This document shows, one piece after another, positions 1 to 8,907 of a DNA stretch of 64,000 bases. The notes beneath the pieces were generated by a model. The model saw only the letters and a list, made by a program, of their open reading frames with translations, had not been told where the DNA came from and searched no databases. Each line of letters starts with the position of its first letter. Positions within the stretch are counted from its first letter, which is position 1. Origin of the DNA: Natrinema hispanicum (lineage in GTDB: Archaea > Halobacteriota > Halobacteria > Halobacteriales > Natrialbaceae). The translations under genes were made by a program, and so were the position numbers. The stretch covers positions 868,001-932,000 of the forward strand of contig NZ_SHMP01000003.1 in the NCBI RefSeq assembly GCF_004217335.1, in the 5' to 3' direction.

Positions 1-515
1 AACTCGGCCGCGAGTTGCGCGAACTCACGGCTGCGGCGGGTGTCGATTTGATCGTCAACGACCGGATCGACATCGCACAGGCGATCGACGCCGACGGTGT
101 CCACGTCGGCCAGTCGGACCTGCCGGTCGAGGCCGCCCGCGACTTGCTCGGCCCGGACGCGATCGTCGGCTGTTCGGCGTCGACAGTTGCCGCCGCTCGA
201 GCAGCGGAAGCCGACGGGGCGGACTATCTCGGCGTCGGAGCCGTCTACGGCACGTCCTCGAAGGACGTCGACGACGCGAAGGATGGCGTCGGCCCGGAGC
301 GGATCGCCGCGATCGCCGATGCGGTCTCGATCCCGATCGTCGGCATCGGCGGGATTACGGCCGACAACGCGGAGGCAGTCGTCGAGGCGGGTGCGTCCGG
401 CGTTGCCGTCGTCAGCGAGATCACGGCGGCCTCACAGCCCCGTGTCGCGACCGAGACGCTCACTGATGTCATCGAAACTACAAAGTCGGTTGCTACCGGA
501 GAACACGGACGATGA
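1..515 (+). CDS. thiE: Thiamine-phosphate synthase ThiE, 5'-truncated by window edge
   Basis: Joins hydroxymethylpyrimidine diphosphate and thiazole phosphate to give thiamine phosphate. The reading frame is open from base 3, so the true start lies upstream of the window; 170 codons are visible. Recognisable ThiE blocks are VNDRIDIA with DGVHVGQ, then GCSAST, then YLGVGAVYGT, and the phosphate-binding IVGIGGI near the C-terminus. The stop overlaps the thiM start in an ATGA, so the two genes are translationally coupled and form a thiazole-salvage pair. Confidence 0.95.
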   Translation, partial: LGRELRELTAAAGVDLIVNDRIDIAQAIDADGVHVGQSDLPVEAARDLLGPDAIVGCSASTVAAARAAEADGADYLGVGAVYGTSSKDVDDAKDGVGPERIAAIADAVSIPIVGIGGITADNAEAVVEAGASGVAVVSEITAASQPRVATETLTDVIETTKSVATGEHGR

Positions 516-1342
516 GTGTAACCGACATCGCCGCCGCCGACCTCACGGACTCGATCCGGACGGTTCGCGGGACCGAACCGCTCGTTCAGTCGTTGACCAA
601 CACGGTGACGATCAACGACGTCGCGAACGTGATCCTCCACTGGGGTGGGCTGCCGGTGATGGCCGATTCGCCCGGTGACGCTGGCGAAATGGCCGCTCTC
701 TCGAGTGCCCTTCTGATCAATACCGGCCAGATACCGGACGACCGCGTCGAGGCGATGCACGAAGCCGGCCGGAACGCCAACGAGCGCGACATTCCGGTCA
801 TCCTCGACCCGGTCGGCGTCGGGTCGACACCCTCGCGCGAGGCGGTCGCCGAGAGTCTGCTCTCGGAGATCGAGTTCACCGCGATCAAGGGCAACTACGG
901 CGAGATCGCCGCGCTCACGGGCGTCGAAGCTGAGGTCAAGGGCGTCGAATCGGTCGGCGACTACGAGGACATCGAGCGGACGGCCAGTTCGCTCGCCGAA
1001 TCGACCGACGCACTCGTCGTTGCCTCCGGCGTCGATGACGTCGTCGCGGACGCCGACGGCGCGGTCCGACTCGCTGCCGGCCACGAGATGCTCGGCGAGG
1101 TCGTCGGCACCGGCTGCATGCTCGGTGCGACCGTCGCGACCTTCTGTGCCGCCCTCGAGAATCCCCACGAAGCCGCCGTCCACGGTACGCTCGCATTCGG
1201 TCTCGCCGGCGAGCTGGCAGGTGAGATGGACCATACGGGGCCGGGCAGCTACCGGACGAACTTCCGCGACGCCGTCGCCGATATGACGGCCGACACCGCC
1301 GCCGAGTTCGATCTCGAGGACCAACTCGAGCCAGTGCTCTGA
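512..1342 (+). CDS. thiM: Hydroxyethylthiazole kinase ThiM
   Basis: ATP-dependent phosphorylation of 4-methyl-5-(2-hydroxyethyl)thiazole, supplying the substrate of the upstream ThiE. The protein has 276 residues, normal for ThiM. Visible family features are the N-terminal LTNTVTIND segment, ILDPVGVG, the GNYGEIAAL block and the C-terminal anion-hole motif VGTGCMLGA carrying the catalytic Cys region. The start overlaps the thiE stop by 4 bases. A thiazole salvage role is the normal reading of a thiE-thiM pair. Confidence 0.95.
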   Translation: MSVTDIAAADLTDSIRTVRGTEPLVQSLTNTVTINDVANVILHWGGLPVMADSPGDAGEMAALSSALLINTGQIPDDRVEAMHEAGRNANERDIPVILDPVGVGSTPSREAVAESLLSEIEFTAIKGNYGEIAALTGVEAEVKGVESVGDYEDIERTASSLAESTDALVVASGVDDVVADADGAVRLAAGHEMLGEVVGTGCMLGATVATFCAALENPHEAAVHGTLAFGLAGELAGEMDHTGPGSYRTNFRDAVADMTADTAAEFDLEDQLEPVL

Positions 1343-1431
1343 GTGTGAGCCACCCTCGTCTCCGCAGGCGTCGTGTTCTCGAGTCGACAGGTGTTGAAAC
1401 AGTTTTGACACCTCTGGACGAACTACTTCGT

Positions 1432-1704
1432 ATGGCCCGAGACGAACTCGAGACCGCGGCCGAATCGATCCGACAGGCAGCCGACGCTGCGTCCGACGAT
1501 GAGGCGCGAGAACGGCTCACGAATCAGGCGGCGAAGTTCGAGGACTACGCCGATGCCGACCGCGGCCCGGACCACGGCCAGCTCGCACGCCACGAACACG
1601 TTCTAAACGACATCGCGGACGACGAGGGCGGTGCCGTCGCATCGACTCTCGAGGACGCACTCGAGTCGATCAGTGCGTTCCGGGAGACGGTCGAGGGCGT
1701 GTAG
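1432..1704 (+). CDS. Small acidic helical protein of unknown function
   Basis: 90 residues starting MARDELETAAESIRQAADAA. The protein looks wholly helical and acidic, with heptad-like spacing, and ends in a SAFRETVEGV tail. It resembles small conserved haloarchaeal DUF proteins, but I cannot name a function. An in-frame start exists at 1345, but its first 29 residues are basic and unlike the rest, so the ATG at 1432 is preferred. No membrane segment or metal-binding motif is seen. Confidence 0.75.
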   Translation: MARDELETAAESIRQAADAASDDEARERLTNQAAKFEDYADADRGPDHGQLARHEHVLNDIADDEGGAVASTLEDALESISAFRETVEGV

Positions 1705-1783
1705 GGCACTCGAGGCGGTTCGTGATCGTCCATTGCGACGGTCGAGACGCCAGCTCGAAACCGGAAGTCGGCAATCGAGAGGG

Positions 1784-2419
1784 TTAGCAGACCGGCTTCG
1801 GGTTTGCGCCCATCGCCTCGAGTGACTCGACGTACTCGTCGTAGGCGGCCTCGATCGCGCTCGCTGCGGCGTCCTCGGCACGATCCCAGTCGTCGTCGGT
1901 CTCACAGACCGTCTCGAGCAGCGATTTCGCGCGCTCGAGTTGGTCGTCTAAATCCGCGCCGAACTCGCGGAACAGGCTGGCGGTCTGTGGGTCGGCGTCG
2001 CCGACGAAGTAGCCGACGACCTGGTTTTTCGACCGCTGGCTCGCGAGGATGCGACCGACGAACGCGCCGACGCGCTCGACAGTGTCGTCGCACTCGCGCA
2101 GGTACTCGTGGAGGGTTGGAACCGCGCTGGGTTCGTAGTCGTCGTCGGCGAGTTTCTCGTCGACGGTCTCGTAGTGGTCCCGCTCTTCCTCGGCCGTGGC
2201 CTCGAAGGCTGCCTGTGCCTCGTCGTTGCTCTCGTCGTCGGCCCACGCGCTAAACGTCTGCCAGGCGGCGTACTCGGCGTCGGCGGTCGCCTCGAGAACT
2301 GGCTCGGTGTCGATGTCTCCGCCAGTGTCGGCGTACAGTGACTTCGAGGAGCCGAGTCGCGAGAGCGCGGTCTGGTTGTCTTCGGTGATGGCCTCGACGA
2401 ACGTGTCCGGATCAGTCAT
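1784..2419 (-). CDS. Rubrerythrin/ferritin-like family protein
   Basis: 211-residue four-helix protein. It has the haloarchaeal rubrerythrin-type opening (DNQTALSRLGSSKSLYA) and Glu/His-containing helices with EATADAEYAAWQ near residues 43-54 and EEERDHYE near 77-84, which match ferritin-like di-iron ligand patterns. There is no rubredoxin domain. Related haloarchaeal proteins are annotated rubrerythrin family and thought to act in iron or peroxide handling; the exact reaction is not deducible. It lies convergent with the preceding small gene, with an 80-base gap. Confidence 0.7.
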   Translation of the reverse strand: MTDPDTFVEAITEDNQTALSRLGSSKSLYADTGGDIDTEPVLEATADAEYAAWQTFSAWADDESNDEAQAAFEATAEEERDHYETVDEKLADDDYEPSAVPTLHEYLRECDDTVERVGAFVGRILASQRSKNQVVGYFVGDADPQTASLFREFGADLDDQLERAKSLLETVCETDDDWDRAEDAAASAIEAAYDEYVESLEAMGANPKPVC

Positions 2420-2580
2420 GGCGAGTGTTTCGGGTGGGCTCGAGTTATGTCTGTCGAGATCATGTGTGACGATCTCTCGCGTGATGGCGAGAGCCGTCGC
2501 TCGGTGGGCCGGAAAACGAGCGGCAGTAGCGGCTCATACGAACTCCTGTCAGTCAGTGCCAGCACACTCGCATGACGGGT

Positions 2581-2619
2581 TGTGAGTGTGCCGGGGCACA
2601 GTGACAGCAGACCGTCTCA
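2581..2619 (-). repeat. Stop-codon-overlapping short repeat, copy A
   Basis: On the minus strand this begins with TGAGACGGTCTGCTGT, whose TGA is the stop codon of the sulfurtransferase gene, and ends with CACACTCACA about 30 bases on. Copy B at 9998-10035 shares both the first 16 bases and the last 10. Shorter copies lie at 59221-59249 and 60242-60262. Confidence 0.75.
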
Positions 2620-3474
2620 GTTGCCTTTCTCGATCGGTGCGCTGACGAGGTTGCCCCACTCAGTCCAGGAGCCGTCGTAGTTGACGGTGTCCTCGTAGCC
2701 GAGCAGTTCGTGCAGGGCGAACCACGCGACCGACGAGCGCTCGCCGATGCGGCAGTAGGCGACGGTCGTCTCGGTGCCCGTAATGCCTTCCTCGGCGTAG
2801 AGTTCCTCGAGTTCGTCGCGGGATTTGAACGTGCCGTCGTCGTCGGTGACGGCGGCCCACGAGATGTTCTTCGCGCCGGGGATGTGGCCGCCACGCTGGG
2901 CGGTTTCCTGCAGTCCTGGCGGGGCCAGCACTTCGCCGGAGTACTCCTCGGGCGAGCGGACGTCGACGAGTGGCACGCCGCGCTCGATCGCCTTCTCGAC
3001 GTCGTCGCGGTAGGCGCGAATGGTCTCGCGCGGTCCGGCGGCGTCGTATTCGGTTTCGGAGAACTCGGGCACCTCGTCGGTGGTCGGATAGTCGTTCTCG
3101 AGCCAGTATTCACGGCCACCGTCGAGCAGATAGACGTTCTCGTGGCCGTAGTACTTGAACTGCCAGTAGGCGTAGGCGGCGAACCAGTTTGCGTTGTCAC
3201 CGTAGAGGACGACTGTATCGTCCTCGCTGATGCCGTGGCTGCCAAGCAGGTCCTCGAAGTCCTCCTTCGTGAGAATGTCGCGGGTGGTCTGGTCTTGCAG
3301 TTGGGTTTCCCAGTTGAAGCCGATCGCGCCGGGGGCGTGTGCTTCGTCGTAGGCTTCCGTGTCGACGTCGACCTCGACGAGTCGGTGGTCGGAATCGCCG
3401 TCCTGGAAGGCGTCGAGGTGCTCCTCGACCCAGTCAGCCGTGACGAGTGCGTCGGTAGCGTAGTCGTTTGCCAT
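2617..3474 (-). CDS. Tandem-rhodanese sulfurtransferase (TssA-like)
   Basis: 285 residues with two rhodanese domains (about 1-135 and 150-285). The C-terminal domain carries the persulfide cysteine C241 in the loop CRIGERS, typical of thiosulfate sulfurtransferases; the N-terminal domain has Asp in the matching loop (YGDNANW) and is the usual inactive half. It transfers sulfane sulfur from thiosulfate to an acceptor. The ATG at 3474 is preferred to an in-frame start at 3489. Its stop codon lies inside repeat copy A. A second two-domain rhodanese lies divergently at 3756. Confidence 0.9.
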   Translation of the reverse strand: MANDYATDALVTADWVEEHLDAFQDGDSDHRLVEVDVDTEAYDEAHAPGAIGFNWETQLQDQTTRDILTKEDFEDLLGSHGISEDDTVVLYGDNANWFAAYAYWQFKYYGHENVYLLDGGREYWLENDYPTTDEVPEFSETEYDAAGPRETIRAYRDDVEKAIERGVPLVDVRSPEEYSGEVLAPPGLQETAQRGGHIPGAKNISWAAVTDDDGTFKSRDELEELYAEEGITGTETTVAYCRIGERSSVAWFALHELLGYEDTVNYDGSWTEWGNLVSAPIEKGN

Positions 3475-3755
3475 ACACAGCCCGTACAACAGTGATACAC
3501 AAAGGAACTGCCTAACCGGTCAATTCGGACACCGGTCGACCGTGCCGGAAATACTTGCCGATGATTTCCATGCCGATTCTGCGGCTCGGTCGGACGGGGC
3601 CCGTATTCGGCGGCGTCGCGACACACGCGAGCGCACCGTGCGTGACCGCGATCGAGACCGCCCTCGAGAATAAGCAAGTCTTGCCTCCGTCTCGGTAGCC
3701 ACTGATCGTCGTGATACCGGTGCGTACTCGGGTCTGCGCCACGTATGGCCGGCTA

Positions 3756-4556
3756 ATGGACGAATCCGTCATCGTGTCCCCCGACTGGCTCGCAGCGCAC
3801 TTGGACGATCCGACCGTCTGCCTCGTCGACGTCAGAGACGCCTGGGAATACGACGGCATCGGACACTTGCCCGGAGCAGTGACCATCCCGTTCGACAGCT
3901 ATCGCGACGACAGCGATGTCGACCGAGGCACGTTACCCGGTGACGAGGCCTTCGCCGAGCTGCTCGGCGACGCGGGCATCAGCGAGGACGACACGATCGT
4001 CGCCTACGACGACACCCACGGCGTCTTCGCCGCCCGCTTCGTGCTCACCGCCATCGAGTACGGCCACGACGACGTTCGGCTGCTCGACGGCGACTACAGC
4101 GCCTGGAACCGCGAGCACGAGACCACCAGTGAGACGCCCGACATCGAGCCGACCGACTACGAGCCCGATCCCCTTGAACCAGGGGAGAGCCCGCTGATCG
4201 GCTACGACGCCGTCGAAGCGGCCCTCGAGCGCGACGCTCTCTTCGTCGACACGCGCGAGCAAGACGAGTTCGAGGAGGCGCGTCTGCCGGGTGCCGTGCG
4301 CTTCGACTGGCGCGAGGTCATCGATGAGGAGACACGGCGGCTGAAATCCGAGGCCGAACTTGAGGACCTGCTTGCCGCCCGTGGGATCACGCCCGACCGC
4401 GAGATCGTCCTCTACTGCAACACCGCCCGTCGGATCAGCCACACCTACGTGGTCCTGACGGCGTTAGGCTACGAGGACGTCCACTTCTACGAGGGGAGCC
4501 TGACGGAGTGGCTCGACCACGACGGCGCGGTCGAAAGTGGCTCCGTCGACGACTAA
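3756..4556 (+). CDS. Tandem-rhodanese sulfurtransferase, second paralogue (TssB-like)
   Basis: 266 residues, two rhodanese domains; the C-terminal active-site loop starts CNTARRIS with C221, while the N-terminal domain has AYDDTHG without cysteine. The CNTARRISH loop differs strongly from the CRIGERS loop of its neighbour, so donor or acceptor specificity probably differs (3-mercaptopyruvate or another persulfide are options). The ATG at 3756 is preferred; the upstream in-frame ATG at 3711 adds 15 non-acidic residues. Divergent from the first sulfurtransferase and overlapping the next gene tail-to-tail by 4 bases. Confidence 0.88.
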   Translation: MDESVIVSPDWLAAHLDDPTVCLVDVRDAWEYDGIGHLPGAVTIPFDSYRDDSDVDRGTLPGDEAFAELLGDAGISEDDTIVAYDDTHGVFAARFVLTAIEYGHDDVRLLDGDYSAWNREHETTSETPDIEPTDYEPDPLEPGESPLIGYDAVEAALERDALFVDTREQDEFEEARLPGAVRFDWREVIDEETRRLKSEAELEDLLAARGITPDREIVLYCNTARRISHTYVVLTALGYEDVHFYEGSLTEWLDHDGAVESGSVDD

Positions 4557-5989
4557 CCGCTCACGTCCCGCCAGTCCGGTGCCGTCGAGTAGGTCTCGTC
4601 GGACAGTTTGTCGAACGCCGCGTAGACCACTTCGTTCAGCGCGGGGTGGACGTGGACTGTCTCCGCGATGTCGTCGACAGTACCACCGCCGTCTATCGCG
4701 ACGACCACCTCGTGCAGCAGCGTCGACGCCTGCGGACCGACGATGTGACAGCCCAGAATCTCGCCGTCCGGTCCCGCGATCGCTTTCACGAACCCATCGT
4801 CGGCCTCGAGAATCATTCCAAGCGGTGCGGTCCCGTAGGGGACGGTGACGGCCTCGTACTCGCGGCCCTCGTTTACGAGTTCGCCTTCCGTCCAGCCCAC
4901 ACTGGCGACCTGTGGGTCGGTGAAAACCGCATGGGGCATCGCCTCATAGTCGACGGCTCGCTGGCTCTCCTCGAGGACGTTTTCGGTGACGACGCGGGCC
5001 TCGTAGTCGGCAGCGTGTTTGAACGGCGGCGCGCCGATCACGTCGCCAAGCGCCCAGATCCCGTCCGCGGTCGTCTTCAGGAACTCGTCGGTCTCGATGG
5101 CGGCCGTTTCGTCGGTTTCGACCCCAGTCGCATCGAGGGCGAGCGTGTCAGTGTTCGGTCGCCGCCCAGTCGCCAGCAGGAGCTCGTCGCCCGCGAGTTC
5201 GACGGCATCGGTGTCGCTCTCGTCGTCGGTCGGTTCGGCGGTCACGGTGACGCCGCCGTCAGCTTCCGCGACCGCGGTCGCCTCGTAGCCAGTATACACA
5301 TCGCAGTGTGTCTCGAGCGAGTCGGTCACGGCGGCGCTGACATCGTTGTCTTCGCGGGGAACGAGTCGATCGCTCCGGCCGACGATCGACACGTCGGCAT
5401 CGAGCGCGCCGAAGAAGTACCCCAGTTCGGCCCCGATGTAGCCGCCGCCGACGATCACCAGCTCGTCGGGTCGGTCGTCGAGAAAGAGCACGTCGTCGCT
5501 CGTGCGGTAGTCGACGGTCTCGAGGCCGTCGATCGGGGGCACCACCGGTCGACTGCCGACAGCGATGATGACCGTCTCGCCGCGGATCCGCTCCGTGTCC
5601 GCCGCCTCGTCGGTCGGATCGATGTCGATCGTGCGATCGTCGACGAACCGACCCACACCGCGGTAGAGGGTGATGTTGTCGTCGGCTTGGAGGGTTGCGG
5701 CCTTGTTCGCGGCCTGCTCGTAGACCGTGTCGTGGATCGCAGCCGTGATCTCACCGTAGTCGACGTCCGTTACCTGTGTGTCGACGCCGACCGCCTCGGC
5801 GCTCTGTACCTCCTCGAGGACGTCTGCCCGGTGGATGAGTGCCTTCGAGGGAACACACCCGCGCGTGATACACGCGCCGCCGAGCGGACCGGGTTCGACG
5901 ACGGCTGTCTCGAGGCCCTGCTGGGTGCCCGCGGTGGCGACCTGACTGCCCGAGCCGCCACCGAGGACGACGATGTCATAGACTTCCAT
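4553..5989 (-). CDS. FAD-dependent pyridine nucleotide-disulfide oxidoreductase (dihydrolipoyl dehydrogenase-like)
   Basis: 478 residues. The FAD-binding fold starts with LGGGSGSQVA at residue 9, the redox disulfide is C40-ITRG-C45 followed by VPSKAL, the NAD(H) fold has VGGGYIGAELG, and the C-terminal dimer domain ends in the HVHPALNEVV motif carrying the His-Glu pair. This is the class I disulfide reductase family (lipoamide dehydrogenase, mercuric reductase and relatives). No 2-oxoacid dehydrogenase genes are nearby, so a lone reductase role, possibly linked to the neighbouring sulfurtransferases, is an inference. The start at 5989 is preferred over 6004. Confidence 0.88.
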   Translation of the reverse strand: MEVYDIVVLGGGSGSQVATAGTQQGLETAVVEPGPLGGACITRGCVPSKALIHRADVLEEVQSAEAVGVDTQVTDVDYGEITAAIHDTVYEQAANKAATLQADDNITLYRGVGRFVDDRTIDIDPTDEAADTERIRGETVIIAVGSRPVVPPIDGLETVDYRTSDDVLFLDDRPDELVIVGGGYIGAELGYFFGALDADVSIVGRSDRLVPREDNDVSAAVTDSLETHCDVYTGYEATAVAEADGGVTVTAEPTDDESDTDAVELAGDELLLATGRRPNTDTLALDATGVETDETAAIETDEFLKTTADGIWALGDVIGAPPFKHAADYEARVVTENVLEESQRAVDYEAMPHAVFTDPQVASVGWTEGELVNEGREYEAVTVPYGTAPLGMILEADDGFVKAIAGPDGEILGCHIVGPQASTLLHEVVVAIDGGGTVDDIAETVHVHPALNEVVYAAFDKLSDETYSTAPDWRDVSG

Positions 5990-6066
5990 ACCGGCACCGT
6001 CCACGGACGGCCGCCTAAAACGGGGACCTGCGATTTACACACCACGACTCGGTCGGGATGGCCCCA

Positions 6067-6288
6067 CTACAGCCAGTCGTCGCCCGGATCGTCGGCGGTC
6101 GCTTCCGTGTACGACTCGACCGCCGCCGCGAGATTTTCGATGGCTTCCTCGGGGGTCTGTCCCTGACTCGAGACGCCGGTCACCTCGTCATCGGCGATGT
6201 GGAGGCCGTGCTCGTTTTGGCGCATGGTCACGTCCGCGTCCGCGAGCGCTTCGTACTCGGAGGGGTCTACGTCTGCGTCGGAACTCAT
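6067..6288 (-). CDS. HicB-like antitoxin-fold small protein
   Basis: 73 acidic residues. The segment from EHGLHIADDEVTG through SSQGQTPEEAIENLAAAV resembles the HicB/UPF0150 partial RNase H-like fold, in which a helix with EEAIENL follows a short beta sheet. No DNA-binding domain and no hicA-like toxin gene (small, with a conserved His) is adjacent on either side. The start at 6288 is chosen because longer frames read through unrelated basic residues. It is more likely a stand-alone HicB-fold protein than part of a toxin-antitoxin pair. Confidence 0.65.
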   Translation of the reverse strand: MSSDADVDPSEYEALADADVTMRQNEHGLHIADDEVTGVSSQGQTPEEAIENLAAAVESYTEATADDPGDDWL

Positions 6289-6381
6289 ATGCGGGCGTTG
6301 TCGCGGTCGGGTGAAATACTCACCGACGCGGTTCGACCTGTTGCTGTGACCAATCCAGCAGTTCGGATCGGCTGTAGAAAA

Positions 6382-6392
6382 AGCCTTTAACG
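6382..6392 (+). promoter_or_regulatory. TATA element for srp54
   Basis: AGCCTTTAACG lies about 28 bases upstream of the srp54 ATG at 6416, the spacing expected for a transcript that is leaderless or has a very short leader. Confidence 0.5.
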
Positions 6393-6415
6393 CCATCGCC
6401 CCGTAGACCGAGCAA

Positions 6416-7807
6416 ATGGTACTCGACGATCTCGGGAGTTCTCTGCGGGGCACCTTGGATAAGCTCCGCGGGAAGTCGCGACTCAGCGAAGAAGACATCG
6501 AGGAGATCGTCAAGGAGATCCAGCGATCGCTGCTCTCCGCCGACGTCGACGTCTCGCTCGTGATGGAGCTGTCGGACAACATCAAAGAACGCGCCCTCGA
6601 GGAAGAACCCCCTGCCGGCACCCCAGCACGGGACTTCGTCCTCCGCATCGTCTACGAGGAACTGGTCGATCTCATCGGTGAGTCGACCGAACTTCCGCTC
6701 GAGGAACAGACGATCCTGCTGGCGGGGCTGCAGGGGTCGGGGAAGACGACCTCCGCCGCGAAGATGGCCTGGTGGTTCTCGACGAAGGGGCTGCGCCCGG
6801 CCGTTATTCAGACGGACACGTTCCGGCCCGGTGCCTACCAGCAGGCCGAGGAGATGGCCGGCCGTGCCGAAGTCGACTTCTACGGCAATCCGGACAACGA
6901 CGATCCCGTCGAGATCGCCCGGAAAGGCCTGGAAAAGACCAGCGACGCCGATGTCCACATCGTGGACACCGCGGGTCGCCACGCGCTCGAAGACGACCTG
7001 ATCGACGAGATCGAGGACATCGAGGACGTCGTCGAACCCGACACCTCCTTGCTCGTCTTAGACGCTGCGATCGGGCAGGGTGCGAAAGATCAAGCCCAGC
7101 AGTTCGACGAGTCGATCGGGATCGACGGCGTCGTCATCACCAAACTCGACGGGACGGCAAAAGGTGGCGGTGCGCTGACGGCGGTCGATCAGACCGACTC
7201 CTCGATCGCCTTCCTCGGGACCGGTGAGGAAGTCCAGGACATCGAGCGCTTCGAGCCCGATGGCTTCATCTCGCGGTTGCTCGGGATGGGCGATCTCAGC
7301 CAGCTCGCCGAACGCGTCGAGCGCGCGATGGAGCAGACCGAGATCGAGGAAGACGACTGGGACCCCGAAGACATGTTGCAGGGCTCGTTCACCTTAAACG
7401 ACATGCAAAAGCAGATGGAGGCGATGAACAACATGGGGCCGCTTGACCAGGTGATGGACATGATCCCCGGCTTCGGCGGCGGGATCAAAGATCAGTTGCC
7501 CGACGATGCGATGGACGTCACACAACAGCGGATGCGTACGTTCAGCGTCATCATGGACTCGATGACCGAGGCCGAAAAGGAGTATCCCAAGGCCATCGGT
7601 GCGAGCCAGATCGAACGCATCGCCCGCGGCTCGGGCACCAGCGAGGAGCAGGTCCGGGAACTACTCGAGCAGTACAAGATGATGGAAAAGACCATCAAGC
7701 AGTTCCAGGGCATGGGCTCCGACAAGGAGATGCAGCGCATGATGCAACAGATGCAACAGCAAGGCGGCGGTGGCGGTGGCGGCATGGGCGGTATGGGGCC
7801 GTTCTAA
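6416..7807 (+). CDS. srp54: Signal recognition particle protein Srp54
   Basis: 463-residue SRP GTPase that, with 7S RNA and SRP19, delivers nascent membrane and Sec proteins to FtsY. N domain residues 1-90; G domain with the P-loop [15 protein letters not shown] and [11 protein letters not shown]; methionine-rich M domain from about residue 300 ending in a Met/Gln/Gly tail (MQQMQQQ then GMGGMGPF). The length is normal for haloarchaea. A T-run 10 bases past the stop is a plausible terminator. Confidence 0.98.
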   Translation: MVLDDLGSSLRGTLDKLRGKSRLSEEDIEEIVKEIQRSLLSADVDVSLVMELSDNIKERALEEEPPAGTPARDFVLRIVYEELVDLIGESTELPLEEQTILLAGLQGSGKTTSAAKMAWWFSTKGLRPAVIQTDTFRPGAYQQAEEMAGRAEVDFYGNPDNDDPVEIARKGLEKTSDADVHIVDTAGRHALEDDLIDEIEDIEDVVEPDTSLLVLDAAIGQGAKDQAQQFDESIGIDGVVITKLDGTAKGGGALTAVDQTDSSIAFLGTGEEVQDIERFEPDGFISRLLGMGDLSQLAERVERAMEQTEIEEDDWDPEDMLQGSFTLNDMQKQMEAMNNMGPLDQVMDMIPGFGGGIKDQLPDDAMDVTQQRMRTFSVIMDSMTEAEKEYPKAIGASQIERIARGSGTSEEQVRELLEQYKMMEKTIKQFQGMGSDKEMQRMMQQMQQQGGGGGGGMGGMGPF

Positions 7808-7822
7808 ACCGTCCCCTTTTTC
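7808..7822 (+). terminator. Oligo-T terminator after srp54
   Basis: GTCCCCTTTTTC directly follows the srp54 stop; archaeal termination commonly occurs at such T-runs without a required hairpin. Confidence 0.4.
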
Positions 7823-7914
7823 GCTATCGAACAGTCAACTCGAGGTCGATACCGACACGGCTCGAGTCCGGTGTCATCACGTTAATATCGCTCTAGACGA
7901 ACCGGTCCGTAGAA

Positions 7915-8907
7915 ATGAATCGTCGGCAGTATCTCGCCCGCACCGGCGCGGCCAGTGTGAGCACAGGGCTCTTCGCGTCGGTCGCAGGCTGTCTCGGTGG
8001 CCTTCCCGGCTCGTCGAACGACAGCGATGTGACGGTCAGCGATCGGACGGGGCAGCGTGCGCTCGACCGCGCCGCGGGCAGTCTGAACACGGCCGCACAG
8101 TCACTAACCGACCTCCAGGATCTCGAGAACCCCGAGGGGGTCGACTTCGATCCGACCGAGCCGCGAACGCATATCGAGACAGCCCGCGGCCACCTCGAGA
8201 CGGCCGCGGCCGAACTGGGCAACGACCGGGCCGCTGACCTGGCGACCCTTCGCTCGTACGCGGACGTCCTCGAGGGACTCGTGGCTGTGACCGTCACCGT
8301 CACCGATGACACGCTCGCCGACGACATCGACGCCGTCAACGCGGCACTCGTGGGATCGGGCGATCTCGAGGCGGCAAACGAGATCGTTGACGCCCGCTAC
8401 GAGAAGATCGCCGGTGCGCGTGACCGTCACGCCGAGGCGACCGCGACGATCGCGGCTATCGACGGCGACCGACTCGACGAATTGGCGGGGATCGATCTCG
8501 CCGCCCTCGAAGACGGCGCAGCCACGCTCGGTGAGGTGGTGACGGCACTGGAGACGCTCGCCGGCTCCTACGACGCGACGCTGGACGCCGATGATGGGTA
8601 TGGCGCGCTCGAGCGCGGGCAATCGCACGTCGACAGCGGCGAGTACGAGGCCGCACAGGGCGAGTTCGAGACCGCCGCAGCGACGTTTGCGACAGCCCTC
8701 GACCGGCTCGAGTCCGGCCGGACCGACGCTCCCGACGGGCTCGACGACTATTTCGAGACGGCCAGCTGTCAGAACCAACACCTCACCGACGCGGCCACGG
8801 CGTTTGCGGACGGGGCGGCCGCCGCGGCAAACGGTGACCCGACCGCCAGAACCCACCAGTCCACGGGTGAAGCCGAACTCGAGACAGTCCAGAACTGTCC
8901 CGACTAG
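7915..8907 (+). CDS. Tat-exported lipoprotein of unknown function
   Basis: 330 residues. The N-terminus is a twin-arginine signal (NRRQYLARTG, then a hydrophobic stretch) ending in a lipobox with C26 (VAGC), so the product is probably exported folded and lipid-anchored outside the cell membrane. The mature part is acidic and almost wholly helical, with repeated Ala-rich stretches such as LETAAAELG, suggesting a tetratricopeptide-like or coiled helical bundle. No catalytic motif is seen. It ends tail-to-tail with the CBS-MaoC gene, overlapping by 4 bases. Confidence 0.8.
   Translation: MNRRQYLARTGAASVSTGLFASVAGCLGGLPGSSNDSDVTVSDRTGQRALDRAAGSLNTAAQSLTDLQDLENPEGVDFDPTEPRTHIETARGHLETAAAELGNDRAADLATLRSYADVLEGLVAVTVTVTDDTLADDIDAVNAALVGSGDLEAANEIVDARYEKIAGARDRHAEATATIAAIDGDRLDELAGIDLAALEDGAATLGEVVTALETLAGSYDATLDADDGYGALERGQSHVDSGEYEAAQGEFETAAATFATALDRLESGRTDAPDGLDDYFETASCQNQHLTDAATAFADGAAAAANGDPTARTHQSTGEAELETVQNCPD

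Noticed and set aside
245..1411. A 388-codon open frame on the minus strand across thiE and thiM
   Set aside because: It is fully antisense to two clear thiamine genes and its composition is that of a mirror frame in GC-rich DNA; long shadow frames are common here.
4508..6166. A 552-codon plus-strand frame opposite the flavin disulfide reductase
   Set aside because: It is the antisense shadow of a well-supported gene with intact FAD, disulfide and NAD motifs.
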